Origin: Candidatus Melainabacteria bacterium
GTDB lineage: Bacteria; Cyanobacteriota; Vampirovibrionia; Obscuribacterales; Obscuribacteraceae
DNA: 14,402 nt
Reading direction: 5' to 3'
Assembly: GCA_003151275.1 (NCBI GenBank)
Contig: PLXC01000075.1
Location: 1-14,402, forward strand
Shown here: one piece after another, positions 1 to 7,962 of the stretch
Position numbering within the stretch: position 1 is the stretch's first letter
Layout: each line of letters begins with the position of its first letter
Notes under the pieces: model-generated
Seen by the model: the letters and a program-made list of their open reading frames with translations, nothing else
Told to the model about the DNA's origin: nothing
The model's database searches: none
Position numbers and translations under genes: made by a program

Positions 1-3000
1 GTCGAGCTACCGGCTGGCACTGCTTTACCTATCGGTACTCAAATAGATCGCGCCTCTGGAAACATCATTACGCCAGCTGAAGGTATTCGGCTTGAGGGCG
101 GCCAAGTCGCCAAAACTCAAAGCGCCGACGCTGCCACCATCTCTGGTGGCCAACACCTTAATCCAGGCGACGATAAAACTCCTGGTGATTGGGCGATCAT
201 CCGCCGCACCTCCGATGATCAGGGCAATCCCATCTACGACTCCTACCATCAGAGCGACGCGAAGAAACAGGCCAAGTGGGACCCTGTTGAGGGCAGCACC
301 TACAAAGCAAAGACTGACGAGAACAAAGACTTTGTCCTCATGCCAGCTGGCGATATCACCATCGTCCCCAGCTACGGCGGCGTCGCCAGTAACGATGGCG
401 CCTCCGTCTTGGTCAAAGATGCCGACAAAGGCTACTACTTCATCGGCATCGACGAACTCAAACAAACTCACGTCGGTGACCCTCGCACTCAACAAGTAAT
501 CGACAGAACTTGGGCTAAGGCCAAAGCAGAAAAGACCGGCGGACATTGGGACGCTCAGTATCCAGACAGATATGTAGTCACTCAACCAGACGGCTCCTGG
601 CGCTCCATTCAAGCCGACGGCAAAGTTATCACCAAGGACTCGCCTGGTCCGTGGCAGGTCAAACTTGCCGATGGCACCACTCTCAAACGCGACGTCGCAC
701 CAGTGGCGGCAGACAGTGAACTCCAAGCTCAGGCGAAGATTACTGAGCAGTTTCCACAATACGAGAATATAACCCAAGGGCAATATCAAGTTACCCAAGA
801 ACTAGCGAGACTGAAAAATGAAAAGGGAGAATCGGTCGCTAAAATTTTGGCGAGCGCGCCACTGCAGCCGCAACAAAAGGAGCGCGTCCTGCGAGCCTTG
901 GCCGAAGTGCGTGAACAGTTTGCTAGTCAGCGTTCAGAAGTAAATGGCGTTAATGTAATTGATAAACAACAAAGATTGAATTGGGAGCACACGGCACGCG
1001 AGCTTGGAGTTGTAGTTGAAACCGCTAAACGACTGCATTTAACGTCAGGAGAAACCGAAGATGCTTTGCTTGCCTCCATGTTCTCTGACGCTGTTAAAAA
1101 TGCAAACAACTTCGCCAGGCACCATGTAGATGGTGCAATTGCTGCGAACCAAGTCTTAACGTCGCATGAGTTGACGATCGGACAGGTCGGCGACGCTCTT
1201 ACAAAATATGCAGATTCATCTTTCACACCTGAGCGAGTAAAAGGAATAGTCAACGCAATCTTGGAAACGCAGATGTCACCTCCACGTGTGATGTCTGAAC
1301 TTTACGGAGCGATGCTAAAACCAGAAAATGAAGTGCAAAAGGTCGCGGCAGAAAACATCAAGAAATACATAGCGGATCCATTACATGCGCCGTACAAAGT
1401 TACTCCAGACGGTCGGGTTATCGATTTTTCCGCTGAAGAGAAAGCGCTCCTTCAGCGTGATACCGGGCTCAATGATTGGCATATTACTGACGTCAATTCA
1501 CGGCACAGCAGAATCTCTGAAGCTATTCTGCTTGCGGAAGGAACCGAAAGCTACAGAAGCGCCCAGGGCGTCGCCGCGAATCTGGAAATGCGTGGACCAG
1601 AGACTGCAGTTGCGGATAAAACAATAATGGACTCGTTAGCTTCTGTGAAAGCAAGCGCGGCAGACGATAAGACACTGGCCGAGGCCCGACTTGGAGCGAC
1701 AAGAGAACAACTAGGTGGCAATGCGCCATACAGCATCAGACTAACTACCGAAACACGAACCAGGCAGTCGGCAACGTTTCGCACAGACCTGAACGTGAAC
1801 GAGGCTAAACAAAAGGTCGAAAGTTGGCTGCGCGCACAAACAGGGGTCAAACCTGGGGAGCCACTGCCGGAGATACCATTCTGGAATTCGGAACTGAAAT
1901 ATCCAAATCGAGGCACAAAAGAGACAGAATGGTCGCAAATCAACGCTGTTGCCGAATCTAAGCGCTCGCCGGAACAGCAAAAATTCTGGCAAGACAACCA
2001 ATTTGGCGATTTAAATCAAAAGGAAATCACCGCGTTCAAGTTCGCTCAACAAATAAAAGAACGAATGGTGGGTGAACTTAGAAAAGATCCCACTGGTGCT
2101 GTTGCCGACTATCGACCGGTAATGGTGCGCAGAGGCGACCAATCCGAAGACATCTCGCTGGGCAGAGCCACTGGCTTGCCAAAAGAAGTTGTTTCAGACG
2201 CCACCGTTCTTACGCCAGACCAGGTTACAGTCGGAAATCCTGTCTATGAATACGTTAAGGTTGCGCCGGTGAAAGCTGAACCTGTGAATTTGCAGTCGAT
2301 GGATTTCATCAAAGACAAAAATGGAAGATACTCTTTCACGGATCCAGATTCTGGCGCCCTTAAGCCCATTGGCAGCGAGCAAGACGCACTAGAGGGCTAC
2401 AAGAATTACAAAGGATACAAAGTCTACAAGAACGACGGTTCCTCCTACATCAACGATAATTTTGCAAGCAGCCACGTGCCAGTTCCTGGCATAGACAAAA
2501 ACTTTTTCAAAACCGAAATAGTGAAAGCGCAAGTAATAGATCGCCAGATTTTCGTGTCAACTGGTAAAGCTGTTGAAGAATTCAATGTTGGCGATATGAT
2601 GGTCACACCGGCAAAAGGTAGTCCCTACTTCGTGAAAAAGGCTGAGTGGGACACGCTTTATTCTTTGAAGTCAGGGGACACAACTGCTGTAGAAGTAATG
2701 AAGTTGCCGCCTGCAAGTGGATTGGAAACGCCGATTGGCGAAAACAAAACGCAGCAATACTGGCAAGAAGGAGCCGCGCATGGAAGCATTATCAGAGAAA
2801 TCAATCCAGAAACGGGTGGGATCACATCGGTTACCGTAATAGATGACGCAAACGGTTGGAGTAAAACCTATACGGACAATAAGCTTCAGTCGGAAACCCA
2901 TAAGGTGGCCGGCAAAGAGTACATGACCAGCTACAACTATGAGCACGCTCAGGAGGTGGCTGACCTGCCTAGTACGCAAACCATTGTTGATGACCTAAAT

Positions 3001-3969
3001 CGAGACGTTGAGTATCAAATGGCCCGGGAAGTTGCTAAAAATGCAAAGGTACCTGAGTATGATCGCACCAGCCCAATAATGCAGGCTGAAAATCGGAACA
3101 TCGCTGATCGGATTTATGATCAACTGTTTGAACCGCCTTACAAAGGCGCCAATATTGTAAAAGCCGAACAAGCTAAGGAACCTTTCACGTGGACAGACAA
3201 GCATGGTGAAGTAGTTCAAGGAAATAAAGGAGACTGGAAGATTTTTCAGGAAGATGGTTCGTTAGCAACTGTTGTCCAGCCCCAGTTCTTTAGCCAGGCT
3301 TATAAGAAGGTCGATGACGGCTTCAAGTACTTAGAGCCTACTCGTGGAAATCCACCCAGACTCGATCTTTTCTTCGGACTGCCAGGCTCTGGAAAAACCA
3401 CAAACATCAACAAAGTGGTCGAAAAATATGGCACGCGAATTATCGAAGCCGATGATAACAAGTCGATGCTGCCCGGGTTTCATCAAGACGTCCCAGCGGA
3501 CCAATTTGGTGACATATTGGCAGCAAAAAATGGTCTCGGCGCAGGCAAACTATTGGCGCGAAGCAATGATATTAACGACTTAGTCCTGATGAGAGCGTTA
3601 AAGGGAGGCTACGAGGTCGGTGTGCCTGGAGTGGGCGCTGGCGATCCGAAGTGGATGAAAGACTTCATCAAAGAATCTAAAGCAATGGGAAGAGAAGTCT
3701 ATGCACATTTCATTGAGATCCCTGAACCCGTATCGGCCCAACGAATAGAGTCAAGATTCAAATATGAACTCCATAACGAAACCCCAACCGGTGCAAGACT
3801 TGTCAATCCAGAATTCATAGTGACGCATGGAGCCATTCCCCGCAAGAATTTCGATGAAATAGTGCGAGATCTTTTTAAAGAAGGAGAAGGTTTAGATGGA
3901 TACGAAGTCATCTGGAATTACGGACGAAATCCCAGAGTCCTCGAAGAAGGACACAAAGTCACAAATTGA
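1..3969 (+). CDS. Giant multidomain protein with C-terminal zeta-toxin-type P-loop kinase (5' partial)
   Basis: The frame is open from the first base, so the true start lies upstream; 1322 codons are in view. The C-terminus (about residues 1120-1290) carries Walker A GLPGSGKT at 1126-1133 (Lys1132), then EADDNKSMLPGF (Asp1151/Asp1152 at the zeta catalytic Asp position) and an R-rich stretch ending LVNPEFIVTHGAIPRKNFDE. Order and spacing fit zeta toxins, whose known members phosphorylate UDP-N-acetylglucosamine and block wall synthesis; the substrate here is inferred. Residues 325-470 resemble a divergent HD domain: His330, Ser362-Asp363 where HD is usual, then HHVDGA at 374-379. Modules of the form GD[WM] followed by a glycine turn and an aromatic residue recur near residues 62, 880 and 1080. 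No transmembrane segment is seen in this part. Codons are mostly C-ending up to about base 720 and mixed afterwards. A polymorphic toxin or effector is the likeliest reading; a non-toxic nucleotide kinase remains possible. Confidence 0.85.
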   Translation, partial: VELPAGTALPIGTQIDRASGNIITPAEGIRLEGGQVAKTQSADAATISGGQHLNPGDDKTPGDWAIIRRTSDDQGNPIYDSYHQSDAKKQAKWDPVEGSTYKAKTDENKDFVLMPAGDITIVPSYGGVASNDGASVLVKDADKGYYFIGIDELKQTHVGDPRTQQVIDRTWAKAKAEKTGGHWDAQYPDRYVVTQPDGSWRSIQADGKVITKDSPGPWQVKLADGTTLKRDVAPVAADSELQAQAKITEQFPQYENITQGQYQVTQELARLKNEKGESVAKILASAPLQPQQKERVLRALAEVREQFASQRSEVNGVNVIDKQQRLNWEHTARELGVVVETAKRLHLTSGETEDALLASMFSDAVKNANNFARHHVDGAIAANQVLTSHELTIGQVGDALTKYADSSFTPERVKGIVNAILETQMSPPRVMSELYGAMLKPENEVQKVAAENIKKYIADPLHAPYKVTPDGRVIDFSAEEKALLQRDTGLNDWHITDVNSRHSRISEAILLAEGTESYRSAQGVAANLEMRGPETAVADKTIMDSLASVKASAADDKTLAEARLGATREQLGGNAPYSIRLTTETRTRQSATFRTDLNVNEAKQKVESWLRAQTGVKPGEPLPEIPFWNSELKYPNRGTKETEWSQINAVAESKRSPEQQKFWQDNQFGDLNQKEITAFKFAQQIKERMVGELRKDPTGAVADYRPVMVRRGDQSEDISLGRATGLPKEVVSDATVLTPDQVTVGNPVYEYVKVAPVKAEPVNLQSMDFIKDKNGRYSFTDPDSGALKPIGSEQDALEGYKNYKGYKVYKNDGSSYINDNFASSHVPVPGIDKNFFKTEIVKAQVIDRQIFVSTGKAVEEFNVGDMMVTPAKGSPYFVKKAEWDTLYSLKSGDTTAVEVMKLPPASGLETPIGENKTQQYWQEGAAHGSIIREINPETGGITSVTVIDDANGWSKTYTDNKLQSETHKVAGKEYMTSYNYEHAQEVADLPSTQTIVDDLNRDVEYQMAREVAKNAKVPEYDRTSPIMQAENRNIADRIYDQLFEPPYKGANIVKAEQAKEPFTWTDKHGEVVQGNKGDWKIFQEDGSLATVVQPQFFSQAYKKVDDGFKYLEPTRGNPPRLDLFFGLPGSGKTTNINKVVEKYGTRIIEADDNKSMLPGFHQDVPADQFGDILAAKNGLGAGKLLARSNDINDLVLMRALKGGYEVGVPGVGAGDPKWMKDFIKESKAMGREVYAHFIEIPEPVSAQRIESRFKYELHNETPTGARLVNPEFIVTHGAIPRKNFDEIVRDLFKEGEGLDGYEVIWNYGRNPRVLEEGHKVTN
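3882..3890 (+). promoter_or_regulatory. Shine-Dalgarno site inside the toxin reading frame
   Basis: AGGAGAAGG lies inside the 3' end of the zeta-toxin frame, with AGGAG nine bases before the ATG at 3896. It supports translation of the overlapping 70-codon gene as a separate product, most simply by reinitiation or coupling on the toxin mRNA. Confidence 0.7.
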
Positions 3970-4108
3970 AGAGTATAAAAAACTCGGTTTTCGAGAAGAT
4001 GAACTGATCGTTCGCGCCGATGGCTCAGTTGATGTGGGGTATGTCGACGAGTTCAGGGGGATCGCGCAATTACTGGCGAAAGAGAATACGAAGAAAGACG
4101 ACAGTTGA
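3896..4108 (+). CDS. Small acidic protein overlapping the toxin 3' end, candidate immunity/antitoxin
   Basis: This 70-aa gene starts 74 bases before the toxin stop, in another frame, with AGGAG nine bases upstream. Most of it (3970-4108) lies outside the overlap, so it is not a mere shadow. The protein is hydrophilic and net acidic (17 Asp/Glu against 12 Lys/Arg), without signal peptide or membrane segment. Its second half, from IEEYKKLGF to FRGIAQLLAKE, looks like a small ordered domain with a likely beta turn at RADGSVDVGYV. I do not recognise the family. Known epsilon antitoxins of zeta are about 90 aa and helical; no match to them can be claimed. The role as a neutralising partner is inferred only from position, overlap, size and charge. 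It could instead be a small accessory protein. Confidence 0.7.
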   Translation: MDTKSSGITDEIPESSKKDTKSQIEEYKKLGFREDELIVRADGSVDVGYVDEFRGIAQLLAKENTKKDDS

Positions 4109-4199
4109 ATAAAACCTTTTTAGGAGACTACTCCACCTGGCGCAATGCCCGATCAGGCAAATGACCATGTCACTTTTACGCCGACTATGACCTGCGGCT

Positions 4200-4745
4200 T
4201 CACTTAAATTTCGGCAGGGATATTCCTGTTTCACGCTCGAATTGGAACCAGTTGAGCGCGTCTTCCTCTGATTGAATGAGCGGATGAAATCCAAACTTGA
4301 GATACAGATTAATTGCCGGCACACGCGCAGTAGTCGTGGATAGACACCCCTTGGTGTGCCCAGCGGCAAGCAGATTCTGACACACAGTGGAGAGCAAAGG
4401 CTTGGCCAAGCCCTTGCCTTGAAATTCTGGAAGGATAGCCACCCAGTGCACCCTGCCACTATATTCAGTGCGAGCATCTTTCCAGGCAGTGGCAGTGCCG
4501 ATGGGAACTCCGCCTGAATCAATCAGGTAATACTGGCAAGTTTTCAGCAGTTTTTTGCCTTTACCAAACTGATCGGCAAAAACCAGTGGCGTAAACACAT
4601 TCCACTGATCGGAGAGTTGATGAATTCGGAGCCAATCTTGCTCTCGTCCAGCTTTATAGAACTCAAATTTATATGGCTCTGGACACGCGAAAACTGGCGT
4701 ATCTGCCAGCTTTTCATGAACCATTCGCACTTCCAGATTATCCAT
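4200..4745 (-). CDS. GNAT-family N-acetyltransferase
   Basis: The 181-aa product has GNAT motif A: VHWVAILPEF followed by QGKGLA at about residues 109-114, the acetyl-CoA pyrophosphate loop (Q/RxxGxG/A). A downstream strand-helix ends NLYLKFGFHP, the usual motif B ending. It should transfer an acetyl group from acetyl-CoA to an amine; the substrate cannot be read from the sequence. The start is uncertain. An in-frame ATG lies 36 bases further upstream (4781), and neither has a clear Shine-Dalgarno site. I prefer 4745 because MDNLEVRMVHEKL resembles the N-termini I recall for this subgroup. It lies 104 bases after the DUF6714-like gene in the same direction and converges on the toxin locus, with about 90 bases between their stops. 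Confidence 0.88.
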   Translation of the reverse strand: MDNLEVRMVHEKLADTPVFACPEPYKFEFYKAGREQDWLRIHQLSDQWNVFTPLVFADQFGKGKKLLKTCQYYLIDSGGVPIGTATAWKDARTEYSGRVHWVAILPEFQGKGLAKPLLSTVCQNLLAAGHTKGCLSTTTARVPAINLYLKFGFHPLIQSEEDALNWFQFERETGISLPKFK

Positions 4746-4849
4746 GCCAAGTGTCAATCCGCCATTGCGGACGCACCACATTCAGTACCAGCCAAAGCGT
4801 CGGCGCTACAGTTCGGTCGGCGTTAGTTTGAATACGCACAACACCCATT

Positions 4850-5419
4850 CTAATTGCTCTCACTTAGAAAAGCGTCGAGAGACTCGGCCTTTTCAAACAA
4901 GTCTTCGATAAAGTCTTCTGTGCGAGAGGTGGGATTGGCAATTAGATATTCAACAAACTCAACCATCGCTCCAATTTGGATAATAGAAAAATCATTCAAA
5001 CGGTCCTCTTCATGCGCTTCGAGCAATTGTGCAACCTTATGCAAGTTATGTATCGACTCTTCAGGCAATGCCATTTGCATCGGCGGCATAAATCCAGCGG
5101 CAGCACCAATGCCTGGCAAACCCAGGATCACTGCTTCCCAGACCTCGCTGTCGGGATTTTCCAGGGCGCGCATCATATATGCAGGCAAGAAGTATCGGTA
5201 GCCTTCTGTCGTAAATATGGGTAATGATTGGGCGAACTTATCAATCAATTCAGAGGGAACATTTTGCCAGGAGAAGGGCTTGAACTCAGCTTCCATCAGC
5301 AGACCTTCGCAAGACGCACTCTGACAATCGCAAGCAATTTCACCATCTGCGGGATGCGGCACATCGGCAAATGCTGTTCTTATTCGCTCTTTTGCTCGCT
5401 CTAATTCTGCCGCGCTCAC
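4850..5419 (-). CDS. DUF6714-like protein of unknown function
   Basis: The 189-aa soluble protein has the pattern I associate with DUF6714: an N-terminal helix ending RTAFADVPHP, then a conserved W..VP..L, then FTTEGYRYFLPAYMMRAL and an acidic helical C-terminus. No function is established for that family, and assignment from memory is moderately sure. Three cysteines cluster at residues 30, 32 and 37 (CDC....C), which might bind a metal or be incidental. The only start consistent with the frame is GTG at 5419, because an in-frame TGA closes the frame shortly upstream; its ribosome site (GAAAGAAAC) is weak. The gene begins 31 bases after the hydroxylase stop on the same strand, so the two are probably cotranscribed. 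Confidence 0.8.
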   Translation of the reverse strand: MSAAELERAKERIRTAFADVPHPADGEIACDCQSASCEGLLMEAEFKPFSWQNVPSELIDKFAQSLPIFTTEGYRYFLPAYMMRALENPDSEVWEAVILGLPGIGAAAGFMPPMQMALPEESIHNLHKVAQLLEAHEEDRLNDFSIIQIGAMVEFVEYLIANPTSRTEDFIEDLFEKAESLDAFLSESN

Positions 5420-5450
5420 GTTTCTTTCAAACCACCGCGAGAACGAAATC

Positions 5451-6002
5451 CTAAGTGAGGTTCAATTCCTTCATCATCACTAAATCTTCAGGTTTTGCTT
5501 TGGCAACGCAGCGCACAATATGATCGGCGAGCGGACAAACAATGTTGAAGTTGCGACCTGGATATTTGTGATGCAAATAGTGATAACGAGCCAACCTCTT
5601 AAACAAAGGAAATGACGACAACCATGTTTTGGTTGGCACATGCATTTCCTCGTGAATCAAATTCCAGCACAAATGGTGAAGAATAATCATGCTCAAAAGA
5701 ATTGAGCCGCCCAATCTAGAGAACAACATCAGCGTCAACCAGACGGGTGCAAAAACAACGAGGTTGAGCATGATCTCGAGATGGAGATTGTGAAAACGCC
5801 CGTATTCATCGGGCTCATTATTGAAAACTTTGTAGTATTTGCCATGGTGTAGCACAGCATGAGACTCATAGATCCACATTTGCTTCGGCATGAAGCGCTG
5901 CGGAATCTCTTTTCGATGCATCAGGTGCTTATGAATTAAATGCTCCCCAAAGGAGATCACAACATAACTAATGCAAATCCAGACTAAAGGCTCGAACCAC
6001 AT
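5451..6002 (-). CDS. Fatty acid hydroxylase superfamily membrane protein
   Basis: The histidine boxes of the di-iron membrane hydroxylase/desaturase superfamily (PF04116 type) are all visible: HLIHKHLMH near the N-terminus, HAVLHH, HEEMH and HYLHH, followed by a late His near LADHI. Hydrophobic helices flank them: FEPLVWICISYVVISF, LNLVVFAPVWLTLMLF and ILLSMIILHHLC. This places the di-iron site on the cytoplasmic face of a membrane enzyme. The reaction is probably O2-dependent hydroxylation or desaturation of a lipid; the substrate is unknown. At 183 aa it is compact for the family. An in-frame TTG at 6026 would add eight residues but has no ribosome site. ATG 6002 has a modest GGAAG four bases upstream, so I prefer it. 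The DUF6714-like gene follows by 31 bases. Confidence 0.88.
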   Translation of the reverse strand: MWFEPLVWICISYVVISFGEHLIHKHLMHRKEIPQRFMPKQMWIYESHAVLHHGKYYKVFNNEPDEYGRFHNLHLEIMLNLVVFAPVWLTLMLFSRLGGSILLSMIILHHLCWNLIHEEMHVPTKTWLSSFPLFKRLARYHYLHHKYPGRNFNIVCPLADHIVRCVAKAKPEDLVMMKELNLT

Positions 6003-6081
6003 GGGGCTTCCATAAAGTTGGTCCAATCAAGATGACGGCACGCAACGACTTGGTAACTGTCGGATCATAGCTTGTCATTGC

Positions 6082-6101
6082 TCAGTTTGTCTACAGACTG
6101 A
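6082..6101. repeat. Hairpin between the S41 peptidase and hydroxylase genes
   Basis: TCAGTTTG, loop TCTA, CAGACTGA form an 8-bp stem with one G-T wobble. It lies about 60 bases downstream of the S41 stop. No T-run follows on either strand, so a terminator role is only possible. Confidence 0.35.
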
Positions 6102-6160
6102 CTCGATTTATGACGCATGCCAAGCCGTCTGCTTGTCCCACCAGTACCGGCACACAGCAA

Positions 6161-7267
6161 TTAGATACGATCCTTACCAATGATTTGATTGCTTCGCCGC
6201 GCTTCTGAAGATTTAGAGCTGGCAAGGTTTGCCCGATTAGCTCTGAGCAAGCGTGTAGCCAATTGAAGCTGACGGTCGGATTTGCCGGAAGAAACCTTAA
6301 TTGCAGGTTTTATGCCGACACCGTGTATGGTGGCACCAGAGGGAAGCAGGAAGGCCGCCGAGGTCACCTTGATGCTCGTGTTATTATCAAATTCCCAAAC
6401 TCGTTGAATCACTCCTTTTCCATAAGTCTTAGTGCCAATCAGTTTCGCTCCAGCGCTGTCTCTGAGCGCGCCGGCCAACATCTCTGCGGCAGATTTAGTC
6501 CGCCCGTCCACCAAGATCAAAAGCGGTCTCGCTTTAGAGATATTGCGTTCACGGCTTTTAGAACTTACGGACGCGCCGCGTCGATCGAGCAACTTCGTCT
6601 TCGAAACTGTTAGTCGTTCTTTGACAATGTTCTTTTGGTCAATTCCCGTCATCGAAGCAAATCGACCCGACTTGACGAACATGGAAAAGATCCGAAAAGC
6701 GTCTTCTATTGAGCCTCCTTTGTTGTCCCTCAGGTCCATGACGATCGCTTTAGCCCCTTTCAATTGCTGCAAGGCAAAACGCATTTCACCAACACAGTTT
6801 TTTGAGCAGAATGTTTTCAGACGGATGTAGCCTACATTTTGGTCGACCATTCGATAATCGACGACATTGGTTTCGACGTCTTCCTGGTTTCGTTGAGTGG
6901 TGGCATTGGCATTACGATAGTACGTGTAAGGGTCGTTCAATGAACCGAGCATAGTATCAACGGCGATTTGCATTGCCTGAGGCGAAATCAGCTGGTCGTC
7001 GAATTTATGACGCCAGCGTGACCAATTGTGCAAGCGGTTTCGATAGAGAAAATTGTTTTGGATTAATTCCCAAATTTCATCATATTCTTTGATGAATTTT
7101 GACTGTTGCTGTGAATCGACAGGCGTTCGTCCAATTGTCAGCGCGCCAACGAGCGGGCGCAGAGAAGTGGTGAATCCGCCAAGATTGGCACTGGGAGCTG
7201 GACAGTTAGCGAGGGCGAGCAGGAGCGAGGTGACTATAGAGGACGATAAAACTCTATTTGTTTTCAT
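6161..7267 (-). CDS. S41-family (tail-specific/CtpA-like) peptidase lacking a PDZ domain
   Basis: The 368-aa product starts with a Sec-type signal (MKTNR, then a hydrophobic run to about residue 21), so it acts outside the cytoplasmic membrane. LANC at residues 19-22 is lipobox-like but Asn before Cys is unusual. The helical N-domain ends in LNDPYTYYRN, equivalent to the conserved LxDPyS/TxY of CtpA. The core follows: VGYIRL, IVMDLRDNKGG and ILVDGRTKSAAE. Ser259 and Lys284 (TYGKG) are spaced 25 residues apart exactly as in the known Ser/Lys dyad of Tsp and the D1 processing protease, so it should be active. Only about 25 residues separate DPYTYY from VGYIRL, where a PDZ domain of about 80 residues normally sits. 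An insert rich in Ser/Lys/Arg precedes the catalytic strand, and the tail is basic. The start has a strong AGGAGG five bases before ATG. Confidence 0.93.
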   Translation of the reverse strand: MKTNRVLSSSIVTSLLLALANCPAPSANLGGFTTSLRPLVGALTIGRTPVDSQQQSKFIKEYDEIWELIQNNFLYRNRLHNWSRWRHKFDDQLISPQAMQIAVDTMLGSLNDPYTYYRNANATTQRNQEDVETNVVDYRMVDQNVGYIRLKTFCSKNCVGEMRFALQQLKGAKAIVMDLRDNKGGSIEDAFRIFSMFVKSGRFASMTGIDQKNIVKERLTVSKTKLLDRRGASVSSKSRERNISKARPLLILVDGRTKSAAEMLAGALRDSAGAKLIGTKTYGKGVIQRVWEFDNNTSIKVTSAAFLLPSGATIHGVGIKPAIKVSSGKSDRQLQLATRLLRANRANLASSKSSEARRSNQIIGKDRI

Positions 7268-7455
7268 GCCCCTCCTATTGAAGAGTTAAGCGAGCCGCTG
7301 TCACTTAATCAAGCCACATGCCTGAAACCAAGGAGCATGTGATAGAACATATTTCCGATCACTACTATTGCACAGACTTGGCATACTGCCTAGATCTTAG
7401 ACTAGTCGCCATCGTTGCAACTATATTAAGTAGTATAATAATTTTAAAAGAAAAA

Positions 7456-7509
7456 GGAAAAAAGCGAAGCGCCGAAGTGCCACCAGTTATGGTGGCGCTC
7501 CGGCGACGC
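7456..7509 (-). terminator. Strong intrinsic terminator of the minus-strand gene block
   Basis: The core stem 7470-7485 with 7490-7505 pairs over 15 positions with one mismatch and one G-T wobble, around a GTTA loop. It can be extended by GCG/CGC (7464-7466 with 7507-7509). On the minus strand this is followed directly by TTTTTT and further T-rich sequence down to about 7441. It lies 25 bases after the stop of the 142-aa gene. Confidence 0.85.
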
Positions 7510-7533
7510 CTTTGTTGTAGATGATGTTGCTTG

Positions 7534-7962
7534 CTACGCCGCGATCAGCGCCATACCAGCCTGGAGAACAGGCAGGAAGGAGCGAAAGAGGCGTGTCTCG
7601 CAACCAGAAAGAAGCTGCACGGTGCCATCACTGGCGGCCGTGAACCAATCGCGCCTGAGGTGAACAAGCCAGACCTGGTCCTTCTTGTGACCGGCCGGGT
7701 TGAATTCACTCTCGAGCGAGAAGTCCACGGGAATTCGACGACCGCTGTTCTCGAGAAAACCATCGATGCCTCGAAGGTCGTCCGGAGAGCCGGGCATGGT
7801 GGGCGTAAACGTCCAACCACAACCGCGTGCGTCGAGATGTGTGACCACGTGTGCGGCAGCAGCGAGCTGGCACTTGATTCCGTCATGGTCCTTCAGGTGG
7901 GACGGCACTTCCTGCATCCATGCAAGATAGAGCTCCGTCGTCTTATTATTAGTCGTCTTCAC
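7534..7962 (-). CDS. Hypothetical protein, 142 aa
   Basis: The start is GTG at 7962, preceded by AAGGAAAGG about eight bases upstream. The stop is followed by the strong terminator at 7456-7509, which together make a real gene likely. The protein is soluble, with no signal peptide or membrane helix. It begins with a polar segment (MKTTNNKTTELYLAWMQEV), has a central FSLESEFNP and VWLVHLRRDWF that look like core beta strands, and ends with LQAGMALIAA. Two cysteines (CQLAAAAH and GCGW regions) are separated by about 20 residues. I recognise no family and assign no function. It is the last gene of a series of six minus-strand genes. Confidence 0.7.
   Translation of the reverse strand: MKTTNNKTTELYLAWMQEVPSHLKDHDGIKCQLAAAAHVVTHLDARGCGWTFTPTMPGSPDDLRGIDGFLENSGRRIPVDFSLESEFNPAGHKKDQVWLVHLRRDWFTAASDGTVQLLSGCETRLFRSFLPVLQAGMALIAA

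Noticed and set aside
7411..7440. TTGCAA and TATAAT as a plus-strand promoter.
   Set aside because: The spacer is only 13 bases and no gene follows on that strand; the AT-rich stretch is the tail of the terminator.
7318..7524. Plus-strand 68-codon frame with one membrane-like segment.
   Set aside because: No ribosome site, and it runs through the minus-strand terminator hairpin and T-tract, which explains its second half.
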